A stretch of DNA of 64,000 nucleotides, from NCBI RefSeq assembly GCF_002090175.1, contig NZ_BBRN01000005.1, positions 434,001-498,000 of the forward strand, written 5' to 3'. Made by a program: the position numbers and the translations under genes. Below the pieces are notes generated by a model. The model ran no database searches. It saw only the letters and a program-made list of their open reading frames with translations, and was not told the DNA's origin. Shown piece by piece: positions 43,482 to 51,521 of this stretch (the stretch's first letter is position 1; each line of letters begins with the position of its first letter). Origin of the DNA: Demequina sp. NBRC 110057. GTDB lineage: Bacteria; Actinomycetota; Actinomycetes; Actinomycetales; Demequinaceae.

Positions 43482-43590
43482 GGTGGTCCGTCCTTACGTC
43501 GTCGTAGGGGTGGGGGGGATACGGGTGCGGGGCCGGCCCGCGCGGCGTCGGTGCCGCGCGAGCCGACCCCCCGGTGCGGCTAGCGTCGGG

Positions 43591-45162
43591 TCACTCGACC
43601 GGGCGCAGGTCGCGGTAGTTGATGAGGTTGGTCTCCCAGGTCTCCGCGGGGGCAGCGGCACCGCTCACGGTGTCGCTGTTCCACGCGACCAGCTCCTCGC
43701 CGGCCACGTGGGCGCAGGTGAGGGCCTCGTCGGAGATGATCTGCGTGACCTCGCCCCACAGGGCGTCGGCCTCGTCAGAGGTGCCCGCGGCGATGGCAGC
43801 ATCGGCCGCCGCCTTGAGCTCGTCGGACTCGACACCCGAGGGGTTACCGGGGGCATCGGCCGCGAACCAGGCCTTGTACCAGTCGTAGGCCGTCTGCTCG
43901 TCGTTCGAGCCCAGGCCCAGCGGGTACGCGCCCGAGTTCCACTCGGAGAAGTACTGCGGCGGCGGCGCCTCCGTGACGGTCACCGTCATGCCGATCTCGC
44001 TGACCTGGTCCGCGTAGAGCTGCATCTGGGTGGTGTTGAACACCGTCGACATCATCTCGGCGTTGACGGCCGGGGTGCCGGCGGCGTCGTAGAGCTCCTG
44101 CGCCATCGCTGTGTCGTTCTCGTAGCCCACGATGTCCGCGTTGTAGCCGGACTCGCCCTCGACGAAGTGCTGCGTCATGGGCTTCCAGTCGGACTCGATG
44201 CCCGCGAGCACCTCGGTGTCCAGGGCGTAACAGAACGCCTGGCGCACCTCCACGTCCTCGAACATGCCGCCGGGGCCGCGGTCGAAGAAGATGGGGTTGT
44301 TGCGCAGCGCCGGGTAGGACAGGTACGGCGTGTGGCCCGACGAGTCCAGCGTGGACAGCTGAGTGGTCTCGGTGTCGGTGATGTCGATCTCGCCGTTGGC
44401 GAGCGCTGCCGCGGCGGCCGCGTCGTCATCGATGGCCACCACCTGGACGGTCTCGAAGCCCGGCAGGTCGCCCCAGTAGTCGGCGTTGGGCGAGAACGTC
44501 ATGCGCGTGCCGGCCACCGAGGACGCCTCGTCGTACTTCCACGGCCCGGTACCCACCGGGGTAGTGGCGATGGAACCGTCCGCGATGGCGGTCGGCGAGG
44601 CGATGGGAAGCGCACGCGTGGTCATCGCGTTCAGCAGCGACGGCGTGGGCTCGGACAGGTTGAGGGTGACAGTGACGTCGTCGACCACGTCGATGGACTC
44701 GATCGAGGAGAACGTGCCCGCGTACTCGCCGGGGGTGTCACGCACGTACTCGATGTTCGCCTTCACGGCCTCCGCGTTGAACGGGGTGCCGTCGTGGAAG
44801 GTGACGTCGTCACGCAGGGTCAGGGTCAGCGACGCGTCGTCCTGCTCCCAGCTGGCGACGAGGTGGGGCTGGATCTCGCCGTTGGCGTCCTTCACCACGA
44901 GGTTCTCGTAGGGGACGCGCATGAAGCCCGCCTCCATCGAGGCGCCCGGGGCCCAGGACTCGGGGAACCCGCCCCAGTTCACGGTGAGGACCGAGCCGGC
45001 GACCTGGCCGGAGCCGGCCGCGGCCGCGCTGGACTGGCTGGAGCTCGAGGTGGACGGGTCCGCGGACGTGGCGTCATCGGAATCTCCGCTGCAGGCGGTG
45101 AGCAGCAGGGTGAGCGCCGCGATCGGCGCGGCGGTTCGCGCGAATCGAGTGTTCATCTTCAT
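43591..45162 (-). CDS. ABC transporter substrate-binding lipoprotein, SBP_bac_5 family
   Basis: A 523-residue lipoprotein that captures the substrate for the importer. Its signal ends in lipobox LTAC (21-24), then a Ser/Ala-rich tether to about residue 55, then the type 5 solute-binding fold with LTLTLRDDVTFHDGTPFNAEAV. Family members bind peptides, nickel, opines or other organic solutes. With catabolic genes on both sides, an aromatic conjugate or lignin-related oligomer is conceivable but unproven. ATG 45162 has AGGAGG 10 nt upstream; an in-frame ATG lies at 45156. Confidence 0.92.
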   Translation of the reverse strand: MKMNTRFARTAAPIAALTLLLTACSGDSDDATSADPSTSSSSQSSAAAAGSGQVAGSVLTVNWGGFPESWAPGASMEAGFMRVPYENLVVKDANGEIQPHLVASWEQDDASLTLTLRDDVTFHDGTPFNAEAVKANIEYVRDTPGEYAGTFSSIESIDVVDDVTVTLNLSEPTPSLLNAMTTRALPIASPTAIADGSIATTPVGTGPWKYDEASSVAGTRMTFSPNADYWGDLPGFETVQVVAIDDDAAAAAALANGEIDITDTETTQLSTLDSSGHTPYLSYPALRNNPIFFDRGPGGMFEDVEVRQAFCYALDTEVLAGIESDWKPMTQHFVEGESGYNADIVGYENDTAMAQELYDAAGTPAVNAEMMSTVFNTTQMQLYADQVSEIGMTVTVTEAPPPQYFSEWNSGAYPLGLGSNDEQTAYDWYKAWFAADAPGNPSGVESDELKAAADAAIAAGTSDEADALWGEVTQIISDEALTCAHVAGEELVAWNSDTVSGAAAPAETWETNLINYRDLRPVE

Positions 45163-45267
45163 TGTTCTGGCGCCTCCTTGCGCCGGCGAACGTCGGGGAC
45201 TGTGGTGGCCGTGGGCCGCTCCCGTGCGGGGTCTCCGTCGGGGCTGCGGCCGGTGTCCGTGACCCGG

Positions 45268-45435
45268 TCAGCGGTGACCCGGCTCCTGATCCGGTCGCGA
45301 GGCCGCGCGCCACTCCCTGGCGCGTTTTCGCGGGGCCGGTGAGGCGCCCCCGACGATGCGGGGGCGGGGCACGAGGGTCTCCTCGGATGCGACGGCGCTC
45401 GCGGCCCGGGCTGTGATCCGGTCTCCTCGCGTCAT
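45268..45435 (-). CDS. Possible leader ORF of 55 codons upstream of the binding-protein gene
   Basis: A short frame with an excellent GAGGAGGT site 5 nt before the ATG at 45435. It encodes a basic, Arg/Ala/Pro-rich 55-residue peptide with no recognised domain. It lies in the 5' leader of the importer operon, just downstream of two phased operator-like repeats, so it could be a translated leader that affects expression. Composition resembles random high-GC sequence, so it may not be a gene. Confidence 0.25.
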   Translation of the reverse strand: MTRGDRITARAASAVASEETLVPRPRIVGGASPAPRKRAREWRAASRPDQEPGHR

Positions 45436-45484
45436 GCGACACCTCCTCGCCGATTCCGCTTTGAATCGGCTCCCTCGTGGCTCG

Positions 45485-45529
45485 AAATCGTATAGGACTA
45501 CATGATCGCGCGCAAGATCGTGTAGGACT
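45485..45529. promoter_or_regulatory. Two 15-bp direct repeats phased by 30 bp
   Basis: AAATCGTATAGGACT (45485-45499) and AGATCGTGTAGGACT (45515-45529) match at 13 of 15 positions and start exactly 30 bp apart, about three helical turns. They lie upstream of the importer operon. The half-site AAATCG-NATA recurs in the palindrome at 47179 before the dienelactone hydrolase operon, so one regulator, possibly the GntR protein at 29688, may bind both. Confidence 0.55.
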
Positions 45530-45625
45530 TTTGGCCCGGGTGGCGGGTCACGATCCGGTCACGGCATTCTCAGCCGGCCCCGGCATCGGCCCACCGACGC
45601 GCCACTCCCTCACTCACCCCTCCCC

Positions 45626-45693
45626 GGGGCGCCGCAAATGGCCACATTTGCGGCGCCCCAGGCACGGACGAGCCGCAAATGTAGCCATGTGCG
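45626..45693. repeat. Intergenic palindromic repeat, family A copy 1
   Basis: A perfect hairpin with 15-bp arms and 4-nt loop (45626-45659, core GCAAATG/CATTTGC) is followed after 12 bp by a second, imperfect GCAAATG dyad (45672-45693). The two dyads are also inverted relative to each other. The same two-dyad design occurs at 52039-52105. It lies 39 bp past the amidohydrolase stop and may end its transcript. Confidence 0.9.
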
Positions 45694-45731
45694 ACAGGCC
45701 GCAGGGGAGGGAGTGGGGGCCACGCGTTCCG

Positions 45732-46778
45732 CTAGATCGGCAGGTTGAACATCTCCTTGGCGTTCTTCCACAGGATCTTCTCGCGGGTCTCGTCGTCGAC
45801 CTCGATCTCGTTCTTGAGGAACTCCACGCCCTGGCTCATCCACGAGTAGAAGACGGGGAACGACGAGCCGAACATGAAGTGGTCGGCACCGTTAATGCGG
45901 ATCGCCGCCTCCACCTGCTCCTTGCCCCACGAGTGCGGGTGGGTCATGTCGAAGAAGATGTTCTCGTCAAGGTACTTGCGGATCGCGTCGCCGCCCGTGG
46001 GGTCGAGGCGCTGCATGGCCTCCTTCTTGTGGGTGGCATGCGGCGTCATGAGCGCGGTGTTGGCGAACCAGTTGCCGCCGAACATCGTGTGCGTGAACTT
46101 GAGGTTGGGCCAGCGGTCGAACATTCCCGAGAACAGCTCGCGCCCCACGGCCGTCGCCTGGTCCACGATGCGCCCGTACTCGCGCCGCAGGTTCGTGTAG
46201 TCGATGACCGAGCGCCACTCCACGGGCAGCGGGGTGTGGTGCACGATCACCGGCACGTTGAGCTCGTTGATCGCGTCGAGGTAGGGGGCGAAGGCCTCGT
46301 CGTCGAGGTAGAGCTGGCCGTAGTGGCACGCGAGCTGAACGGCCACGGCGCCGTTGTCGAGGCAGCGCTTCAGCTCGTCGATGTTCTCCTTGCCGCCCCA
46401 CGGCGGGACGCACGCGGTCGAGAACAGGCGGCCGCCCGAGCGCTTCACGATCTCGTGCGCGTTGTCATTGACCACCTTGCAGGTGTCGAGGCGCAGCCAC
46501 TCCTGCCACACGGGCACGCGCATGATGCCGTAGTCGACGCCCGCCTCGTCCATGGCGGCCAGCTTGGCGTCGACGTTGTAGTCGCCCTCGACGTAGTTGA
46601 GGTTCTGGTAGCCCGCGGGCTTCTCGAGGATGAGCTGGCGGCGCCCGTCCTCCATGGTCTTGACGGTGGCGATCTCGCCGAACCCGCGCGGGGCGGTCGA
46701 AAGGAAGCCGTTCAGGGTCTGCTCGTTGTCGAACAGATCCTCGGGGAGGTGGTGGATGTTGATGTCGACGACGGTCAT
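45732..46778 (-). CDS. Amidohydrolase-2 family protein with altered metal ligands
   Basis: A 348-residue TIM-barrel protein of the family that includes aminocarboxymuconate-semialdehyde decarboxylase, gamma-resorcylate decarboxylase and LigW. Conserved blocks include an N-terminal DINIHHLPEDL, VPVIVHHTPLP, KFTHTMFGGNW and a terminal FGSSFPVFYSW. Two expected metal ligands look replaced: the first His of HxH by Asn7, and the usual Asp of the G[ST]D[YF]P motif by Ser. It may decarboxylate or hydrolyse a pathway intermediate by a changed mechanism. ATG 46778 has TTGGAG 6 nt upstream. It is divergent from the operon at 47271. Confidence 0.82.
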   Translation of the reverse strand: MTVVDINIHHLPEDLFDNEQTLNGFLSTAPRGFGEIATVKTMEDGRRQLILEKPAGYQNLNYVEGDYNVDAKLAAMDEAGVDYGIMRVPVWQEWLRLDTCKVVNDNAHEIVKRSGGRLFSTACVPPWGGKENIDELKRCLDNGAVAVQLACHYGQLYLDDEAFAPYLDAINELNVPVIVHHTPLPVEWRSVIDYTNLRREYGRIVDQATAVGRELFSGMFDRWPNLKFTHTMFGGNWFANTALMTPHATHKKEAMQRLDPTGGDAIRKYLDENIFFDMTHPHSWGKEQVEAAIRINGADHFMFGSSFPVFYSWMSQGVEFLKNEIEVDDETREKILWKNAKEMFNLPI

Positions 46779-47032
46779 GGTCGCTCCAAGTTTTTCGCTC
46801 TGACGTGGGGTGTGGCGCGCGCGGGCGCGCCTGGATGGCCGATGCTGCGGCCGGGTGGGTGCGGCGCCTCACGCGGGTGACGCGGGGGCGGCCGATGCCG
46901 GGGTCAGGCTGGCGGGGCGAGTGAGCGCCCAGGGTGCACGCCGCCGAAGGGGCGGCGGGTGCGCGGCGCGGGAGCGGCGACCCGCGGTGCCCGGTGCGGT
47001 CGATTCTGACTCGCGAAGGCCCTTAAACGAGC

Positions 47033-47048
47033 CAAGTGGATCCATTTG
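47033..47048. promoter_or_regulatory. Operator-like palindrome in the divergent region
   Basis: CAAGTGGATCCATTTG is a 16-bp dyad with 7 of 8 paired positions. Its low GC in a GC-rich spacer and its place between divergent operons suggest a repressor or activator site. The regulator is unknown. Confidence 0.45.
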
Positions 47049-47178
47049 ACGGGGAGTGGGGGTGTCGTCACCTCGCTGTCCTCCTCGCGTCGTCGCGGAA
47101 CGTGCACCGCGCTCACTGTAACCCCTTCTGGCAGCAGGATTCACCCCTGTCGCCACACTTTCCTCACCGTCACACTTG

Positions 47179-47194
47179 AAATCGCATACGATTT
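47179..47194. promoter_or_regulatory. Operator-like palindrome before the dienelactone hydrolase operon
   Basis: AAATCGCATACGATTT has perfect 6-bp arms AAATCG/CGATTT around CATA, 77 bp before the start at 47271. One half closely matches AAATCGTATA in the repeats before the importer operon, which suggests joint control. Confidence 0.6.
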
Positions 47195-47270
47195 AGGGCT
47201 ACATTCATCGCCAGGCTCAAGGTCGAGCGATGGTGCGCGACCGCGACTTCTTTCCCCGGAGGAGACACGC

Positions 47271-48008
47271 ATGGGCGCACTCGTCGAGCGCGATATCGAC
47301 TACTCCCACGAGGGAACCGCCATGAGCGGCTTCCTCGCCGCCCCCGCCGGCGCCACCGATGCGCCGGCGCTGCTGCTGATCCACGACGCCTTCGGACTCA
47401 CCCCCGCGGTGCAGGACGAGGCCCGCCGCCTCGCGGACAGCCACGGCCTCGCCGTGCTCGCTGCCGATGTCTGGGGCGGCCGCACGCAGCCCCGGTCCGA
47501 GGACGAGATCGGCCCGCTCATCGGCGCCGCCGTCGCCGACCGCACGCACTGGATGGGCCGCATCCGCGCCGCCCAGGCCGCCCTCACGGCCCAGCCGGAG
47601 GCCGACGCCACGCACGTCGCCGCCATCGGCTGGTGCGTGGGAGGCTCCGGGGTGCTCGAGCACCTGCGCACCGGGGGCGACCTCGTGGGCGCCATCGCCA
47701 TCCACGCCGGGCTCGACCTCCTCGCCGAGGGCTGGGAGGACTACGCGAGCAGCGCCAAGGTCCTCGTCGCCACCGGCGCCGACGACCCCATGGCGACCGC
47801 AGCCCAGCGCGACGCGCTCACCACAGCGCTGAGCGCCGCCGGCCTGTACTGGGAACTCGATCTGTACGCGGACACCGTCCACGCCTTCACCAGCCCCGGC
47901 GCCGCGCACTCGCCCCACCCCGACGTCATCGCGTATCACCCGGTCAGCGCCGCCCGGGCCCGCGCCGCCGCGGACCGCTTCCTCACGGAGCTCGTCGCGA
48001 CGCCGTAG
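47271..48008 (+). CDS. Dienelactone hydrolase family protein
   Basis: A 245-residue alpha/beta-hydrolase with the dienelactone hydrolase Cys-His-Asp triad: nucleophile in GWCVGG (Cys122), Asp171/172 in GADDPM and His204 in DTVHAFTSPG. The family opens lactones from ring-cleavage products, although many members have other ester substrates. The ATG at 47271 follows CGGAGGAGA by 6 nt. It is first in a seven-gene rightward run that ends with the aldehyde dehydrogenase. Confidence 0.88.
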   Translation: MGALVERDIDYSHEGTAMSGFLAAPAGATDAPALLLIHDAFGLTPAVQDEARRLADSHGLAVLAADVWGGRTQPRSEDEIGPLIGAAVADRTHWMGRIRAAQAALTAQPEADATHVAAIGWCVGGSGVLEHLRTGGDLVGAIAIHAGLDLLAEGWEDYASSAKVLVATGADDPMATAAQRDALTTALSAAGLYWELDLYADTVHAFTSPGAAHSPHPDVIAYHPVSAARARAAADRFLTELVATP

Positions 48009-48070
48009 GCGCGCCACCCACGTCAGCCGGCCGTCGCATCGGCCGCATCTCATCCCCGGAAAGGACAACC

Positions 48071-49399
48071 ATGCTGGACATCGCCATCATCGGAGCTGGC
48101 CCCGCAGGACTGGCCACGGCCCTGCGCCTGCACCAGAAGGGCTTCCGCCCGCGCATCTACGAGACCGTCGAGGAGCTGCGCCCGCTCGGCGTCGGCATCG
48201 ACGTCAAGGTGTACGGCACCAAGGAACTCATCGAGCTCGGCATCTACGACGAGTTCAAGGACATCTCCGTCGACGCCAAGCACTCGATCTTCTACAACAA
48301 CCACGGCCAGGAGATCTACGCCGAGCTGTGCGGTGTCCACATGGGCTACGTGCACGAGCAGCGCTTTGTGCACCGCGGCTACCTGCAGATGCTGCTGTTC
48401 GACAAGGTCGTGGAGCGCATGGGCGCCGACACCGTCCGGCAGGGCGCGCGCTTCCTCGGGTACCGCAACGTGGACGGCGGCGTCGAGTTCGACCTGCGCC
48501 TCGCGGACGGCACCACCGAGACCCAGCGCGCCGACGTGCTCATCGCCGCCGACGGCATCAAGTCGCTGGCCCGCAAGCAGATGCACCCCACGCAGGCCGA
48601 GCCGCACTACTCGGGCATCACGATGTACCGCGGCACCACCCTCATGGAGCCGTACGCGGACGGGCACACCATCCTGCACATCGGGGCCCCGCAGATCGCG
48701 TCGATGATTGTCTACCCCATCGCCGAGAACTTCGAGGGCACCGGCAAGACCCTCGTCAACTGGGTGGTGGAGCGCGAGCGCGACCAGACGGTCGAGGACT
48801 GGAATGCCACGGGCGACGTCGACGAGATCGTGCCGCTGTTCGACTCCGTGAAGATCCCCTTCCTCGACGTCCAGGAGATGCTCCGCAACAACCGCGAGGT
48901 CTACCTCTTCCCGCTGATCCGTCACGACCCGCTGGAGAACTGGATCGACGGCCGAGTGGTGCTGATCGGCGACGCCGCGCACGCGATGTACCCCCGCGGC
49001 GGCAACGGCGCCTGCCAGGCGATCGTGGACGGCGGCGTGATCGCCGAGAAGCTGAACTCGATCCTCGACGTGGACGCCGCCCTGAAGGAGTTCCAGGACG
49101 AGCGCCTGCCGCGCGTCAACGGCATGGTGATGGCACACCGCGGCGAGGGCTACGAGGTCATTCGCCGCATGGTGGGCGACCGCACCGACTGCCAGCCGTT
49201 CACCGACATCGAGGACGTCCTCCCCCTCGAGGAGGCCGACGAGATTTTCTCGAAGTACCACGCCATGGTGGGCCAGCCCCGCCCCGGCTTCGAGGCAGGC
49301 GAGCCCACCGGCTTCCGCACCTGGGAGCTCGACGGCGAGGACGCGCGCTTCTTCCGTCCCGCCGGATCGCCCCACCCCACCCAGCCCGCGAGCGCGTGA
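48071..49399 (+). CDS. FAD-dependent aromatic monooxygenase (PHBH/salicylate hydroxylase group)
   Basis: A 442-residue class A flavin monooxygenase. It has the N-terminal dinucleotide fold IGAGPAGLATAL, a middle segment with ADVLIAADGIKS (DG motif) and the second FAD motif GDAAHAMYPRGGNG. Such enzymes hydroxylate phenolic acids, sometimes with decarboxylation. In this operon it would make the ring ready for cleavage. It resembles PhzS-like members in layout; the substrate is not deducible. The ATG at 48071 has GGAAAGGA 6-8 nt upstream. Confidence 0.87.
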   Translation: MLDIAIIGAGPAGLATALRLHQKGFRPRIYETVEELRPLGVGIDVKVYGTKELIELGIYDEFKDISVDAKHSIFYNNHGQEIYAELCGVHMGYVHEQRFVHRGYLQMLLFDKVVERMGADTVRQGARFLGYRNVDGGVEFDLRLADGTTETQRADVLIAADGIKSLARKQMHPTQAEPHYSGITMYRGTTLMEPYADGHTILHIGAPQIASMIVYPIAENFEGTGKTLVNWVVERERDQTVEDWNATGDVDEIVPLFDSVKIPFLDVQEMLRNNREVYLFPLIRHDPLENWIDGRVVLIGDAAHAMYPRGGNGACQAIVDGGVIAEKLNSILDVDAALKEFQDERLPRVNGMVMAHRGEGYEVIRRMVGDRTDCQPFTDIEDVLPLEEADEIFSKYHAMVGQPRPGFEAGEPTGFRTWELDGEDARFFRPAGSPHPTQPASA

Positions 49400-49417
49400 G
49401 CCGGTAGGAAGGACGTC

Positions 49418-50200
49418 ATGGACCTTGGGATCAGGGGACGGCGCGCGATGGTGGCGGCGTCCTCGCAGGGCCTCGGCCTCGCGTGCGCGGTATCCCTCGC
49501 ACGCGAGGGCACCCTCGTCACGCTCAACGGGCGTGACGAGGGGCGGCTCTCCCGTGCGGCCGATGCTGTGGTCGCCGCGGTCCCCGACGCTTCCGTCGCG
49601 TGGGTGGTGGGCGACCTCACCACCACCGCCGGGCGCGCGGCGATCCTGGCCGCCGTGCCCGAGGCCGACATCCTTGTCACCAACAACGCCGGCCCCCACC
49701 CTGGCGGCTACGAGGAGTGGGACGCGCCGTCGCTCCACGCCGCCGCCGATGCCAACCTGGTGCCGGCGATCGAGCTGATGCGGGCGTACCTGCCCGGCAT
49801 GCGCGCACGCCGCTGGGGGCGCATCGTCAACATCACGTCCGCGATGGTGACGTCACCCGCGCCTGACATGGGCCTGTCGGCGTCGGCGCGGGCGGCGCTC
49901 ACCGCCGCGGCGAAGGCGATCTCCAAGGAGATCGCCGCCGACGGCGTGACCGTCAACAACCTGCTGCCCGAGAAGATCGACACGCCCCGGATCGCGTTCA
50001 TGGCCCAGCGCCGCGCGCGCCACGAGGGGATCAGCGTCGACAAGGCCTACGAGCGGATCGCGGGAACCGTCGCCGCGCGCCGCCTGGGCCGGCCCGAGGA
50101 GCTGGGGGACGCGTGCGCGTTCCTGTGCTCCGAGCGCGCCGGCTACATCTCCGGCCAGAACCTTCACCTCGACGGAGGAAGCTACGAGGGAGTCATATGA
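49418..50200 (+). CDS. SDR-family protein lacking the usual Tyr-x3-Lys catalytic pair
   Basis: A 260-residue Rossmann-fold protein. The nucleotide loop is AASSQGLGLA in place of TGxxxGxG, NNAG is kept as TNNAGP, and the catalytic Ser block is NITSAMV. Where YxxxK should follow, the sequence is GLSASARAALTAAAKAIS, with Ser and Arg at the expected Tyr/Lys places. A subgroup of SDR proteins shares this change. The C-terminus GQNLHLDGG is typical. It ends as ATGA overlapping the SnoaL-like gene. It may be a reductase with a shifted mechanism or an isomerase. Confidence 0.82.
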   Translation: MDLGIRGRRAMVAASSQGLGLACAVSLAREGTLVTLNGRDEGRLSRAADAVVAAVPDASVAWVVGDLTTTAGRAAILAAVPEADILVTNNAGPHPGGYEEWDAPSLHAAADANLVPAIELMRAYLPGMRARRWGRIVNITSAMVTSPAPDMGLSASARAALTAAAKAISKEIAADGVTVNNLLPEKIDTPRIAFMAQRRARHEGISVDKAYERIAGTVAARRLGRPEELGDACAFLCSERAGYISGQNLHLDGGSYEGVI

Positions 50201-50649
50201 CCCACGTCACCATCGCCGACGACGCGACGCGCGGGGAGATCCTCGCGCTCGAGGAGCGTCGCCGCCAGGCCCTGCTCCACCTCGACGAGGCAGCGCTGCG
50301 GGACATCTACGACGAGGCGCTGATTCACATTCATGCGCCCGGCCTGACCCACACCAAGGAGCAGCTCATCGAGCACGCGCTCACGCGCAGCCCCTACCTC
50401 GACATGACCCGCGGCGAGCTGCTGATCCGCGTCATCGGCGACGTCGCCGTCGTGACCGGCCCGCTCACCAACCGCCTGCGCAACCCCGACGGCACGGAGC
50501 GCACCGTCAACGGCCAGGTCACCCAGGTGGTGCGCCGCGACGACGACGGCCGGTGGCGGTTCCTGTCGTTCCAGATGACCCCCATCGGCGAAGAGGTGTG
50601 GGGGAAGCTCGCCTCCGAGTCCCACACCCCCGCAACCCAGGAGAACTGA
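50197..50649 (+). CDS. SnoaL-like/NTF2-fold protein (DUF4440 type)
   Basis: A 150-residue cone-shaped alpha+beta barrel protein. The N-terminal helix pair (EILALEERRRQALLHLDEAALRDIYDEALIHIHAPG) and the closing VVRRDDDGRWRFLSFQ strand are typical of SnoaL/DUF4440 domains. Members act as small isomerases, cyclases or dehydratases, or bind ligands. The ATG overlaps the SDR stop. It could supply the missing isomerase step of the meta-cleavage branch; this is only an inference from position. Confidence 0.75.
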   Translation: MTHVTIADDATRGEILALEERRRQALLHLDEAALRDIYDEALIHIHAPGLTHTKEQLIEHALTRSPYLDMTRGELLIRVIGDVAVVTGPLTNRLRNPDGTERTVNGQVTQVVRRDDDGRWRFLSFQMTPIGEEVWGKLASESHTPATQEN

Positions 50650-50653
50650 ACCC

Positions 50654-51520
50654 ATGAAGCTTGCCCGCTACCGCATCGGCGACGGCCCCATCCGCATCGG
50701 CCGCGTCGACGGCGACCGCATCACCAACGTGTCCGCCGTGCCCGGCGTCGGCACCTCGCTGCGCGCCATCCTGCCGCGGCTCAAGGCGCTGCGCTCCTCG
50801 ATCGAGGCGGCGCGCGGGGAGTCCCGCCCCGTGTCTTCGGTGACCCTGCTCGCCCCCATCGACGACCCGCAGAAGTACCTCGGCATCGGCATGAACTACG
50901 CCGCCCACGCCGAGGAGGCCCGCCAGGCCGGCATCCCCATCCCCGACAACCAGCTGTGGTTCAACAAGCAGGTGTCCTGCCTCACCGGGCCGTTCGACGA
51001 GGTGGTCCGCCCGCGGGTGTCGACGGCGCTGGACTACGAGGTGGAGCTCGCCGTGGTCATCGGCCGCGAGTGCCGTCACGTGAGCGAGGCCGATGCCCTG
51101 GGCGTCGTCGCCGGCTACATGGTCGCCAACGACGTGTCGGTGCGCGACTGGCTGGCCAAGCGCTCCCCCACCTTCACGCTCGGCAAGTCGTTCGACACCC
51201 ACGGACCCGTCGGCCCGTGGCTCACGACGGCCGACGAGGTTCCGGACCCCCACGCCCTCGAGCTGTCGCTGTCCGTCAACGGCGAGGAGCGCCAGCGCGC
51301 CCGCACCGACGACATGATCTACGACATCCGCGCCCAGATCGCCGAGCTCACCACCGTCATGACCCTCATGCCGGGCGACATCATCGCGACCGGCACCCCC
51401 GCCGGCATCGGCGCCCCCACCCAGAACTGGCTGAAGCCGGGCGACGTGGTGCGCGCCGAGGTCGAGGGCCTCGGATTCATCGAGAACACGGTGGTCGACG
51501 ACACCGTGACGGAGGACTGA
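50654..51520 (+). CDS. Fumarylacetoacetate hydrolase family protein
   Basis: A 288-residue metal-dependent enzyme of the FAH superfamily, which contains HpaG isomerase/decarboxylases, acylpyruvate hydrolases and fumarylacetoacetases. Hallmarks are YLGIGMNYAAHAEE, DYEVELAVVIG with metal-binding acids, a VSVRDW block, FTLGKSFDTHGPVGPWL and TGTPAGIG. It fits the decarboxylase/isomerase role between HpaD and HpaH, but a hydrolase of another ring-cleavage product is equally possible. It begins 4 nt after the SnoaL gene and ends 1 nt before the RidA gene. Confidence 0.88.
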   Translation: MKLARYRIGDGPIRIGRVDGDRITNVSAVPGVGTSLRAILPRLKALRSSIEAARGESRPVSSVTLLAPIDDPQKYLGIGMNYAAHAEEARQAGIPIPDNQLWFNKQVSCLTGPFDEVVRPRVSTALDYEVELAVVIGRECRHVSEADALGVVAGYMVANDVSVRDWLAKRSPTFTLGKSFDTHGPVGPWLTTADEVPDPHALELSLSVNGEERQRARTDDMIYDIRAQIAELTTVMTLMPGDIIATGTPAGIGAPTQNWLKPGDVVRAEVEGLGFIENTVVDDTVTED

Positions 51521-51521
51521 C

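Larger units (their letters stand above)
45163..45731. other. 569-bp intergenic region between importer operon and amidohydrolase
   Basis: It holds the importer promoter region, a possible 55-codon leader ORF (45268-45435), two phased 15-bp direct repeats (45485-45529) and a family A palindromic repeat (45626-45693). Around 45190-45400 it is GC-rich with no recognised feature. Confidence 0.7.
46779..47270. other. 492-bp divergent control region between amidohydrolase and dienelactone hydrolase operons
   Basis: It contains GTTTTTCGCT (46790-46799) next to the amidohydrolase start, an 8+8 imperfect palindrome at 47033-47048, a perfect 6-bp-arm palindrome at 47179-47194 and the ribosome-binding site CGGAGGAGA before 47271. 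From 46840 to 47020 it is very GC-rich and includes two copies of GGCCGATGC. No gene was recognised. Confidence 0.7.

Noticed and set aside
43474-45342. Long plus-strand open frame opposite the substrate-binding lipoprotein
   Set aside because: Val/Arg/Gly-rich antisense shadow without motifs; the minus strand has a lipobox and SBP_bac_5 fold.
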